The notes under the pieces were generated by a model. That model was not told where the DNA came from. It saw only the letters and a list, made by a program, of their open reading frames with translations, and ran no database searches. A DNA stretch of 64,000 nt from Daucus carota subsp. sativus (Eukaryota > Streptophyta > Magnoliopsida > Apiales > Apiaceae). Location: positions 33,035,454 to 33,099,453 of the forward strand of contig NC_030389.2 of assembly GCF_001625215.2 (NCBI RefSeq), written 5' to 3'. The position numbers and the translations under genes are program-made. This document shows positions 45,540-56,900 of this stretch, one piece after another. Within the stretch, counting starts at the first letter, position 1; each line of letters starts with the position of its first letter.

Positions 45540-48237
45540 CTACATGATCACTCGCTCAATAGCTACGGAAACAATACCAACCTTGTCAAAATTCTTAAAC
45601 CGGGCTGAAAATTCTGTGAACTTATTGCAATATCGGTGAAAAAGGTCATCCATGAGAATATCTGGCCCAAAGTGTTTGTTTATAATTCCTTCCATCGCTG
45701 CTCTCAGATGAGAACTTCCATACATAATATCTTCAGCAGAACTCATCTTTACTTTCAAAAATGATTCCTCCACCTTGAGAATATTCAAATGCTTATCACC
45801 GGACACTAATTTAATCACCTCAGACGGTGTCGGTATATAGAGTGGTAGATTGAACGAGTCTAGAAGTTCTTCCGCTACTAGGCCCTGTAATTCAAGAAGT
45901 TAATCAATGTCATGCAATTCAAAAATTTGTACATAGCAGATGCATTAATTACCTCCTTAACCATGTCGGTGAAAGCGTCTCCCAAGATATCTATTGGTTC
46001 CAAGATGCTTAGTACAGATTCATTGCTCCTGCAGGGGATGGATATGAATATTAACCCTCCAGGCGCTAACTCTGCAGATCTTGCACCAATGAAAGCTTTA
46101 AAATCGCTCATAAACTGAGCAGCGAAAGCCTGTTTGACTTCAATAGAACTTCTGACATAACTTATTCTGCCTTTGTTCCACGCCCTGGAGTCCTTTGTTA
46201 GTACTTCTTTAGGAACTTGAGAAATCCAATGACAAGAGAAAGAAGAGTGTATCAAATTCATGGACTCTTTTGGGAACAATTGACCGTAAAAAGAGCCAGG
46301 AACTCCTACTGCCATGTACAACCTATCGATAGGAAGAGCATTGAATAGCGTGTTAAAGTCATTGGAGAAGGTGTCATTAAAGAAAACCTGAAACTCGGGG
46401 AGGCTGATGAATCCTGGAAATTGAGTATGAAACTTGAGTTTCACGTCTTGTATTATGGTGTTTTAACACATGAAAATGTGTTAGGGCCTACTGAGCATCC
46501 AAGGTCCGCCATCCTGAAAACTTTGCAACTTTTCTGTATATCAAGATGGTCTCTTATGCACCCAATTAGCAACGATTTTGTGACATCGAATGAATTTTCC
46601 TGTCATCAGTAAATCATGTAAATACGTATAACATTTGAATTGGGTATAAGAGCAAGTCCAATACAATGTTATAAGTGGTGCCATTTCTATAATTTGAAAT
46701 CAAATGCTAAAAATCTCAACTCCAATGGGGTTCTATATTTAGATGCATATATGCATACTTGGTTCTAAATTTGAAACCAAGGATGCATTTATGCATCAAT
46801 GCCACATCATCAACTAACTATAATTGGTATGTATAGTGGTGAACTTTAAATAAAGTTTAGGAGAGAGGGACTAAAATTACTTAAATTTGGATGAAAATGC
46901 ATCTAGCATTGGAGTTGAAGTTCTATTTTAGCAATAAAAAACACTTTTTAGTGCTAAATTATAACAATAGTTAAAGCTATTTTGCATCTTGCATTGGCAA
47001 GCCATCCATGTGTTAGCAAGTCCAATGGTGGTGTTAAAAAAGTGTTATTGCTATAATATAGCACCCAAGTAAAAAACTCAACTCCAATGGGTTGTTAAAC
47101 TTGAATGTAAAATAGCAAAATGCTATACTTGGTTCTAAATATAGAACTAAGTATAGATGGTGCTATAATTGCCACATAAGCATGCAAGTGACAAAATGCA
47201 TTTATAAAGTAATAGTGACAAATAAAGTTATGTACTTTAAGATTATGTAATTAGAATATAGCTTTATTTGGAAATGTTTGGTTCTATTTTGCATTTACCA
47301 TTGGACCATAAGTTTTATTTTAGCATCAAAAATCACTTTTTGATTTCAAATTATAACAATAGCTACATCTATTTTAGCATCACCACTGGACTTGCTCAAT
47401 GCAAGATGCAAAATAACTATAGCTATTGTTAGAGCAAGTTCAATGGTGATGTTATAATAGATGTAGCTATTTTCATAATTTGAAACCAAAAAGTGATTTT
47501 TGATGCTAAAATAGAACTTATGATCCAATGATAAATGTAAAATAGAACCAAACATATCCAAATAAACCTATATTCTCATTACATAATCTTAAAGTACATA
47601 ACTATATTTGTCAATATTACCTTATTAATGTATTTTGTCACTTGCATGCTTATGTGGCAATTATAGCACCATCAATACTTGGTTCTATATTTAGAACCAA
47701 GTATAGCATTTTGCTATTTTACATTCAAGTTTAGCATCCCATTGGAGTTGAGTTTTGTGCTTGGGTGCTATATTATAGCAATAGCACCTACTTTAACACC
47801 TCCATTGGACTTGCTCTTATAATTTAGCATCAAAAAGTTTTTTTATTTAGATGCATTTTGCGTCCAAATAATTCCAAATTTAAGCAACTTTAGTTCCTCT
47901 CTCCTAAACTTTATTTAAAGTTCACCACTATGCATACCAATTATAGTTAGTTGATAATGTGGCATGGATGCATAAATGCATCCTCAGTTTCAAATTTAAA
48001 ACCAAAGATGCATATGGTAAGTCGTAAATTTATAATGTATGCTTTCCGGATCCATGCAGCATATAAAAACACATGGGTGCTTGTATCAGACCTATCGATG
48101 CATTATAGTTTATCAGTTTGTGCAAGGAGATTATTTGATCGATGTGCAGGTTCATAAAAATCAAATACCTGTATCTTGGAATTTCGGGTGTAGCTGTCTG
48201 GTCCATCTCCACCATTCATAGCTACAGTGTACTCCAT
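45540..48237 (-). pseudogene. SABATH methyltransferase pseudogene, tandem copy
   Basis: Same three-exon layout as the intact gene: 48237-48169 (MEYTVAMNGGDGPDSYTRNS), 46599-45953 and 45884-45540. Exon 2 has two extra T at about 46461-46464 relative to the intact copy (GTTAACACC versus GTTAAAACACC on the coding strand). This shifts the frame and gives a TAA at 46453-46455, after about 71 codons. Exon 2 also has a 3-nt insertion (ISLPEF for TSPEF), and the end of exon 3 has a TAG five codons early. The rest is closely similar, so inactivation is recent. Intron 1 is about 1.6 kb instead of 0.23 kb because of MITE insertions. Confidence 0.9.
46650..48010. mobile_element. compound Tourist MITEs forming a large fold-back
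   Basis: 47432-47816 is a complete Tourist MITE (GAGCAAGTTCAATGG to CATTGGACTTGCTC, TTA on both sides). 47016-47397 is a closely similar copy in the opposite orientation, only 34 bases away, so the two arms of about 383 bases form an inverted repeat. Further out, 46650-46998 and 47820-48010 hold inverted pieces of a related element. The ends match those of the Harbinger element at 33349. Confidence 0.85.
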
Positions 48238-48238
48238 T

Positions 48239-48690
48239 TTCTGACTGATATACATTTTAGTTTAGTCAAAATAATATATCAAATACATTTTTCTTTTATC
48301 TCACAAATTATATATAAAAATTTTAAAATAAATAATCATTTTAAAACGGAGATAGTGACTTAAAACAACACAATTAAATGTACAAAGAAAACCAAATCAC
48401 CGCCCATCTACACTACAAACACAACATATACATACAGCACACAATTTATTTACTTTTTAGCATAACTATATCACACAATTAAATCAACAAAAATACCCAC
48501 AATAATCTCAATCTACCCTACACACCTACACGCAACACATACATACAGCTATTTTACAGAAAGTGTTAAACAAAATCATAAAACCACCTGCAAATGAGAG
48601 AGGATGGAAGTGATAGTTGTCTTGTTAATGATGAGTCTTGTTAGTTTACCTCTGTTTTGAAGATGATGTGAGGGCAGCTGTGAATGTAGA
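48239..48690. repeat. copy of the MAF1-like leader/promoter segment
   Basis: Upstream of the SABATH pseudogene. Sequence such as AACATATACATACAGC, TATCACACAATTAAATCAACA and the CACCTGCAAATGAGAG-ATGATGAGTCTT stretch matches 43330-43760 and 32150-32530 in order and spacing, with divergence. Confidence 0.65.
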
Positions 48691-48810
48691 AGAACCACTA
48701 CTAGATCTACTCAGAAAAACAGCAGAGAATTGTTTTTGTTTTTTTTGCCTCCGGGTTTTGTGATCTTTTGTCCTACTCTTATTCAAAAACTTGTACTGTA
48801 GTAATAAGTG

Positions 48811-49036
48811 TTCCTCCCCATCTCAACGTTGATTTCGGGCACGTATTTTAAAATTTATTGACCACATAGCTATATTATTTATTTTTGAATTTTTATTTTT
48901 GCAAATAAAAATTTAAATATAAAATTTTCATTAACAAAAGAAAAATTTTAAAAATAATTTTTGAAACTATACGGTCAAGGCACCTTAAGTTACGTGTCCA
49001 AAGTCAACTAGCTAATCTAATTTGGGATGGAGGGAG
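48811..49036. mobile_element. Stowaway-like MITE (degenerate left end)
   Basis: Right end TTGGGATGGAGGGAG TA is typical; the left end TTCCTCCCCATCTCAACG is degraded. It has the same interior as the copy at 49094. Confidence 0.7.
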
Positions 49037-49093
49037 TACAATAAATATTTGTTGATACCCTTAAACATGTTAACCTCGAAGACGATCATTATA

Positions 49094-49322
49094 CTCCTTC
49101 CATCCCAAATTAGATGAGTTCGTCGACTTCGGGCACGCACTTTAAAGTCTATTGACCGCATAGCTACATTACTTATTTTTGAAATTTTATGTTTCCAAAT
49201 AAAAATTTAAATATGAAATTTTCATTTACAAAAAAAAAAAAAAAAATCGGAACTATACGGTCAATGCACCTTAACTTACGTGACCAAAATCAACTAGCTT
49301 GTCTAATTTGGGATGGAGGGAG
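49094..49322. mobile_element. Stowaway MITE
   Basis: Ends CTCCTTCCATCCCAAATTAG and CTAATTTGGGATGGAGGGAG with TA on both sides. Same orientation and interior (TTCGGGCACG, CTATACGGTCAA) as the element 58 bases away. Confidence 0.85.
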
Positions 49323-49350
49323 TAATATTTACAGATCTACCTGTACATTA

Positions 49351-49560
49351 ATAAAAGATCGGTTTTTCTATGGTGTGCCCATGGGCACACATTAAGCACC
49401 AAAATTTATGAAATTGGAGGGTTTCTATTGGCTTACCTTCTTTATTAATGGTGGACCCCCTGCAGTTACAACAACCACACCAATCAAAACCCTCCATTTT
49501 TATTAATGTTAGTACTTAGCATGTGCCCATGGGCACACACTAGCCAAACCGATAAAAGAT
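49351..49560. mobile_element. small MULE-like MITE with 9-bp target duplication
   Basis: The 192-bp body (49360-49551) begins CGGTTTTTCTATGG and ends CTAGCCAAACCG, with near-terminal palindromes TGTGCCCATGGGCACA at both ends. It is flanked by ATAAAAGAT at 49351-49359 and 49552-49560. A 9-bp duplication suggests Mutator-type mobilisation. Confidence 0.82.
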
Positions 49561-51427
49561 TTACAACTTGATTATGATTTTTTCGATATTGTGAAAAGTT
49601 CTGCCCACACGGTGACCGTAAAATTTTGGTCAAACTTGGTGGAAGAGAAGGACTACTAATGTCAAATCTATTCAAATTTCCTCTTGCTCGTCCACCGCCA
49701 AAAAGAGAAAGAATTGCGGGAGAAAAAAGAGTTTCCAAATAGTTATCATAAAAAATTTCCAGAAAATGACGTGTCCAGGTGATTATTGGAATAAGTCCTT
49801 AGTTAACATATCACATGGAAAAATAAAAAAAATAGGATTAATTGTCTAATTTTAATGTATCAAGAAGGTCCCTAAACTATAAACAGTATCAGGTCACTAA
49901 AATAACCATAAATATGCAACAACCATCTCGAAATATGAGTTCACGCAGTAAAATATTATTTATAGAGTTTTATACATTATTTTTAAATGTTATCACAACC
50001 AACTAAAAAGTTATGATTTCCTGTATTTATAATAATAGATTTAGATTTTATCAAATTTATTTGTTATATATTTTTTATTATATAATTATTTTCTTTATTT
50101 TAATTAAAAATAAATAATAAATAAATTTAATAAAATCTAAATATATTATCATAAATACCATAAGTATTAATACTGGCCAGCTTGACTCAATGGAGAGTGA
50201 TTTAACCTGGAAAACTGCCGTGTTATTTTGTGTGCGCGAGTGTGCAGGTGCATGTTTCTCCGTCGAAGCTAACAAGTTTAACAAACCTAAAAGTCACCTC
50301 ATGCTTCATGGACCTTGCTTGTAAACTTACGCTAACTTAACAATAAATCATGAGGTTGCAACTTAATTCGAAGTTAAAAAATATTACTCTCACATTAGCA
50401 AACAGAACTAACTTAACAATAAATCATAAGATTGTAATATCCAAATTAAAAAATATTATACTCTCATTTAGTAAAAAGAGTTAAAATTTTCAAGATGGCA
50501 TGTTTGTCGGTAATTGTCTCACGTTAATTTTGAGAAAGACAGATCTCCAATAAATAGTATCGAAATATCAAGTTATGGCAATTTGTGACAATCTCACATG
50601 GCTTGTAGAAGCGACGTGAGATAATCTCACATGAATTCTAGAATCACTTGTCATTTCGATATAGTCTAATAATTCCACTAAATTTTTGGGAAGAGTATAA
50701 AAAAATAAATTCACACGTACTCGGTCCAAAACAAACAATATTGTACTATTATCTTATTTTCATAATCAATTCTAAAATGTTTACGTAATTTCAAAAATTG
50801 GTTATCATGAATAGTTTGATTCATTATACAAATTTATAGTTTAGTTTCTGAAAATTATGTATAGATCTGAATTGAAAAGAGATGAACTAGAGAGGGAAGG
50901 AGCATGATCATTTGTAAGTAGTATAAAAGAAAAAGGTCGAGCTTTGATCTGATTGTATTACGAGATATCAAGAATTCGAATCTATCAAAGATAAAATGGA
51001 TCCATAGTATGTTCTATTTAATTAAAAAACATATTGAACAGTTTGTGGACTTGTGGGTACGTTTTGTTTACTTCAAAAGGGTTTTATAAGCAAGCGAAAT
51101 TGCGTGCTGACAACATCATCACTATAAGCTCTTGCTTCATTCAAAACACATATATCTACCAAGATAAACAGACAAGAATTGATGTACATTTTTTACATGT
51201 AAGTACATATAAAGAGGAACTTTTCTTGGCTTGAACATAATTGATTCTCCTTTCTGCAAGACTTTCTGTGTTAGTTTCTTCATCTCCTGCTTTAAGTCAA
51301 GTATCTTTGTTATATTCCACCTTTTCTGTGTTAGTACTTTAAGAATATTCACTCTAAGTTGATAAAAACTCTGCATTCAACATCTCAGTTCTTGTCTGAA
51401 ACTTTTCTGCAAGGAGGTTGTCCGAAC
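49561..51427. other. intergenic and 5' region of the RING-CH gene
   Basis: AT-rich, no gene seen. The last few hundred bases should hold the promoter and 5'UTR of the downstream gene; a splice acceptor-like TTTTCTGCAAG lies just before its ATG. Confidence 0.45.
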
Positions 51428-52565
51428 ATGGGAGATCACTTTGTGTTGTTAGTTGATCGGATGCTTACTGAATCCACCTTGGAGGCTGCGGTTGAAAGCA
51501 GGCACTTGGTGGCTCAAGAAAACAATGATACAGTTGTGGATTGCGCTTCCCACCTGGATTCTGAAACTGATTTGTCTCAGAGGAAAGTGGCTGAATGTAG
51601 GATATGTCAGGATGAAGACTTTGAGTCCTTGTTGGAAGCGCCTTGCTCCTGTCGCGGCAGTTTAAAGGTTGGTTTCACATCTATGTACTGTGTTATGGCT
51701 TGCCAGTGCTCATTTCTGTGATTCTTTCTTTTGTTCTGCAGTATGCTCATCGCAGATGTGTGCAAAGGTGGTGCAGAGTGAAGGGTAATACAACTTGCGA
51801 GATATGCAACCAGGTTCTTGTTCTTTCCATTGCTGTTACATTTTCCAGTTTTCGTTAAGTGATTATGCCTGTAAGGAGATTTCTCTGTTTAATTCTGGAT
51901 GTGTATTATACAGTTGTTTAAGCCGAATTATACAGCTCCACCACCTGTGTTTCGACTTGGGCATATTCCAGTGAACTTAAGGTAGCTGTGTTTTCTTTCT
52001 CCGTTTGAGCACTTGCTTGTGAAGAGTGGTCCTTTGTAACACTTGAATAACTGATGGTTTCAGGGCTATCGGCAGACTTAACCTAATTGAATCTCACTCG
52101 ATAGCAGTGGTTTCAGCTGATCGCAATTTTCTTGATCCTCTGGATGATGAATCTGCAGGTTCTGCTTCAAGAAGCTTCACGCGATATCTTTCATTAGCTG
52201 CAATCGTATGTTTTCTCCCCTAAAAAAACCTCAAACTAACCAAACCATACGTGTAAGAAGTAAATATATACTTTATATTCTAACTTCTAAGTTTGTTTTT
52301 TACGTGTTGGCTGTGCAGTTTATGGTTCTACTGATGTTAAGGCATACGCTTCCCCTCATTATCAATGGAACAGATGATTTTTCATTCCCCTTATTCGTGG
52401 TGAGATAAACTAGCCTTTAAATGAATCGAAAACCAACACTGCTACACTTCAAAGGATTCAGTCTCTCAATTTTTGTGATTTCAGTTCTTTCTCCTGCGCA
52501 CTTCAGGAATAATTCTTCCAGCCTATATTATACTCAGAACAGTTGGGGCCATACGGTACCGCTGA
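51428..52565 (+). CDS. RING-CH (MARCH-type) membrane E3 ubiquitin ligase
   Basis: Six exons join in frame, 51428-51667, 51742-51813, 51914-51981, 52064-52205, 52319-52399 and 52485-52565, giving 227 residues. The RING-CH finger is complete: C57, C60, C73, C75, H83, C86, C99 and C102 (CRIC...APCSCRGSLK...HRRCVQRW...CEIC), the C4HC3 form. It is followed by LFKPNYTAPPP and then two hydrophobic spans (about 160-185 and 195-222; LSLAAIFMVLLMLRH and FFLLRTSGIILPAYIIL). This is the plant DUF3675/RING-CH membrane family, which ubiquitinates membrane proteins with E2 enzymes. The start is the first Met in exon 1; a mid-length N-terminus of about 56 residues is usual. The target is not known. Confidence 0.9.
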
Positions 52566-53972
52566 CTACACCAAAAATGTTTAAGATGGTAAGCTCTCTA
52601 TTCTTCACCTATGGGCTATGGTGGTTATTTGGTGGATTTTCCGCTGATTATCGGCAATTAAGAAATGTATCCCTTTCTTGTGGTGAAGGAGATGATTCTA
52701 CAGCCTATAAGCCACTTTAGCTTGCTCTCAAAGTTTCTGGAAAATTTGCTCAAATGGGAAAGGCTCGTTAAATGTGGTGCTACGAGTCTACTACTTCAGA
52801 AATCATCTATGGTTGATCAAACATGACTTATAGCATGAATGAAACATTCTTATACTCATCAAGTAATAAGCATCACACTAGCTTAGAGCTTGCTCTTATA
52901 ATTTATGGCAATGCAGCTCTTACCTTTTCTTGAAGGGCTGTTTGCATGTACATATGTAACTATCTTTCATATTAATATGCTATATAGAGACTTTAAATTT
53001 AAAAAAAAAAAAAAAAGACAGGGTATAAGCTACAAATTTATAAAAGAGCTGATGGTTGTTAGGTAATGGAGTAACACCAATTAGTATTCTTGACAAATTA
53101 TACTTGCTAGTAATCAGTAATGGGTTCATTTTGATCCCCTATTTCTCATTACAAGGCTATGGAATACTTGAATCGACTAATGTTACCTTCACAGCATCCA
53201 ATATCTGACTGAAGTAACTAGCTTGTACATGTATCACTTCAAAATAACTTCCGATAAACAGGTGGATGAAACCTTTAACAGATATCTTATACTATGCCTG
53301 ATATCTGCAAACCAAGTGCCAAATGCCTAGCATATCAGGAAGTGCCAGATGCCTAGCATATCAGGAAGCAACAAATATCAAGCACAAGCACAGAGAATTG
53401 ATCTACAACCGCAAATTTAAATTGCTATTCAAAAGTAGCTTGTGAACAATTTTACTCCAAATATAGCGTCCATCTCATATGCATAAAAATGCTAGAACAA
53501 AGGAGTACACAAAACTAGAAGAGAAGCATGTATAAAGAAGAATGAAATCCTATTCCAAACTTGACACCAGTATATAAACCTGTACACTCCATTTTGTATA
53601 GTAACTGTAAGGCTATGAATGGTACAGAAGGGACCTCAACTGGTCACACGTAAAATGCTGCCATAAGGTTGAATATAGGAACCTGGTTTCACTTGCTTTC
53701 CAACCTTAATTCATTGCCATATATAAAGTGTTTCCTTTTAAAAATCTCAACTCCAGCTTCTCCTTTGCCTGAAACGTTGGTGGAAGAAAAACAAATAAGA
53801 AAGCAATTGTGCCACCTAGCAAAACTCCAATCCCTTTCTCTAAAATTCTCTTTTCAAATAGCTTCACTCCCACCATGTTTTTCTCTCTTTTTTCCTTTTA
53901 ATAAAATGTTGACAAATGTTTTCGTGTTCGACTCTTCTACTCTATTCTAAAAGAGATTATGACTTTTAACAG
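52566..53972. other. intergenic between convergent genes
   Basis: 3' sides of the RING-CH and QSOX genes. It contains a 26-bp tandem repeat (53316-53367); no other gene seen. Confidence 0.55.
53316..53367. repeat. 26-bp tandem repeat, two copies
   Basis: GTGCCAAATGCCTAGCATAT (copy 1) and GTGCCAGATGCCTAGCATAT (copy 2), each continuing CAGGAA, differ at one base. Confidence 0.9.
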
Positions 53973-56900
53973 TTATATGCTCTTTAAAGAATGAAGGTAT
54001 AAGTACTTTCGATTCTTCTGTTTTGAACGCCAGAAGCAGGCGAGTGCTCCAAATGCACAACTTGCTAAAGCAATAGCAAGTGCTGCCCCCAAAGGAACAA
54101 GTGCATTTGTTGAAGTTGCTAAATCATCGATAACTGCCTTGTCACTTCCAGCCTCACCAAGAAGCTCCTTGTCTTTGTACAGTTTCACGAGTGTATTCCC
54201 ATAATAGCTAGCCAAGAATTTGAAAACCTCATTCTGGTCCCAATCGATTTGATTCTCGGCATCACTCTGGGGGCTCTGAAGATAGCAAGAAGGGCAAAGT
54301 TGTTTTGGAGGCCACATCATCTTTGGGAATTTAGGATCACCAGTTCCTTGAGAGGCTTCTTCTTTCATTAGTCTACTGTTAACATTGTTATGCGCAGTCC
54401 ACAACCAGAGGGCATAATCACGGGTACTGTTGAAAGGATTAGAGACACTGCAATGGTTTTCAACAGTCAGACAAGTTGAACTTGAAATTTTACTAAAAAT
54501 GCTGCATTCACTATATTACCTTGAGCACATTTCATAAAAATGTTGGCGACACTCTTCGCAGATAAAGAAATTGTGAATAAACTTGCATGTGGCTGAAAAT
54601 GCCATCTGGCTTTCTCCATCTTCAATTCTTACAGAAAGTGAATGTAGTAAAACCCACAATCCGCAACTACAGAAAGAAAAGGCATCGAAAATCATTAAAA
54701 GATGAAAATTTCCTGGACAACTTCAAATACGGAAGCAATGCAGACATCGAGCCAGCAATATTAGTTAACAAGTAGGAATACACTAGAAGTATAGCTCGTT
54801 AAATGTTGGTCATGACCAACTCACCTAAAAGTGAATATTTTAGTGACCAGCACCGACATTGTTGTCAATTAAATCAAAATGATCATGAAAGGTACTTAAT
54901 TTAGCAAAGAGAACAAGGTAATTTTGAAATGTTAAGCTTTGCATGAATATTATAGTTCCTCAAATATCAGCCAATATAAGTTTTGACTTTGCAAGTCAGA
55001 TTTGAAGGACAAAAGGAACAAAACCCCTTATAACTCTGTATCCACAGTATAACAGTTAATAATAAAAACATATCCGAAAGTCATTCCAATTTCTGCGGGC
55101 ATATGATGGTTTACTTCGCATCGGGTTCATCAAAAGGAAAAGAAGGAACCGCATAAAGAAGCAGCTTGCAAATATGAAACAACTATACGGGTTCTACATT
55201 AACGTTAATGCATAAGGAGGTATTCACAAAGGCTAATCCAAACAGTTAGAGTTCACCTATTCTTGAGATGCAATATGTTCAATACTTCCATAATATGCTT
55301 ATATTGAGATTAGAAAAAACTTTATATACAAAAAGAGTGCAGATTCTTTTAGTTAATAGTTCAATTCTATACCAATGTGACTACCACTATCTTTTTTACT
55401 TAGATTTGATAATATTAAAACTTTCCATTGTGAAATCCAGTCTCTTACCCTATATCATTATTCATATACCGCGACTGAAGCCTACTCTCTTACAAGCCTT
55501 TTAAAACACAATTCTAATGCAACTATAGTTATTTTTTTTCTTCTTGTGCCATCTCAACTTTAGTTTTAGCTCCCACTTGGTAATATATAATTATATTCAT
55601 GTTTTAGATTCATATGAAAAGTAGATGTACTTGTTATGAAAACAAAATATTAATACACATTTAAATAAGTAAAACATAATTACATAATGAGGAAAATATA
55701 GTCTGATAGAAGGCAGTACAATAGGCCATCTTTGGTAAAGGTAAAATATATAAATAGCTCTATGCAGTATGCCACCATCATCTCCAGCGATGGTTGACAT
55801 AACCGTAACATATAGTGTCTCAGACTATGGGGGTATAGAACAAGTTAAATTAATTAAAAGATAAATATAGTACTAATCTTTTAGTTTATGTGGCTCCGCT
55901 AGGCCTCTACATATTTTTTCCCTTGATTTTCTCCACAGCATGTACCTGCCAAGTGCTAACAATGTATTTAATTTATTGTGTCGTGACATCTAGCATGTAA
56001 CTCACAGATGCCACCTTGGATGTCGACTAGGTTATTATGGCTTCATCAACTAATAGTCTAAAAGCTTTCCTTGAAGAAGAAAAGTTAACTGCTTGACATT
56101 ATTTCAATTCGCCGTTACATCCTATTAACAGTATACAAGTTCTTATAGACTAAATAGACAGTTTATACTACATGCAAACTTCTTTTGTTCTTTCAAGAAC
56201 AGCAGACAATAATACTAAATACCAACTGTAAATATAAAAAGCAGTTACATAAGGTCTACACTTCTATAGCTACGTTTAAATAGGAAAAGCCGAAAGCAAC
56301 AGCAAACAGGTCGAGGTGTGAGATATTTGTGGCTTGCAAAAGAACTTGAGACATTCCTTATCATTTCCAAATTGAGGTTGGTCTTTTTAAACAAGGCAAA
56401 CTATTTTTGCCCATTTAAACAAAACATTCATCATTTATTCAGATTTCAGATGATAATTCAAATCGATATAGCTAAACATTATTAAGCATAAAAAATAAGC
56501 TTATATTTACCTAAAGCCTCTTGTTTCGTTATTGCTACCACGACAAAACATCTGCAATAGAAATCCACAGCGAAATTTATTTAATTTCATGATAATCATA
56601 TTCAAACTAAGTGTGTTAATAATTTTCAGCAGATATTTGCAAATCAAGAGCAAAAATAAAATTGAAGGCTACTGTTTTAACCCTTGGAGTGTAGTAATGT
56701 ACATAAACATGATGCCTAATTTGTAAACTCAGCTAAGCCTTGAGACCTAAACAGAGTTGTTGCGGCTAACTTAAATATTTAGCTGCTTAAATTTTCAGAT
56801 AACGGTAATACTGTTTGTTTGTTGTAGTTCAACTGTGGTATCTTTATTCAAAGCGGTTAACCCATATGATTATTGTTAATCTCAAGATTGCAAAACCAGA

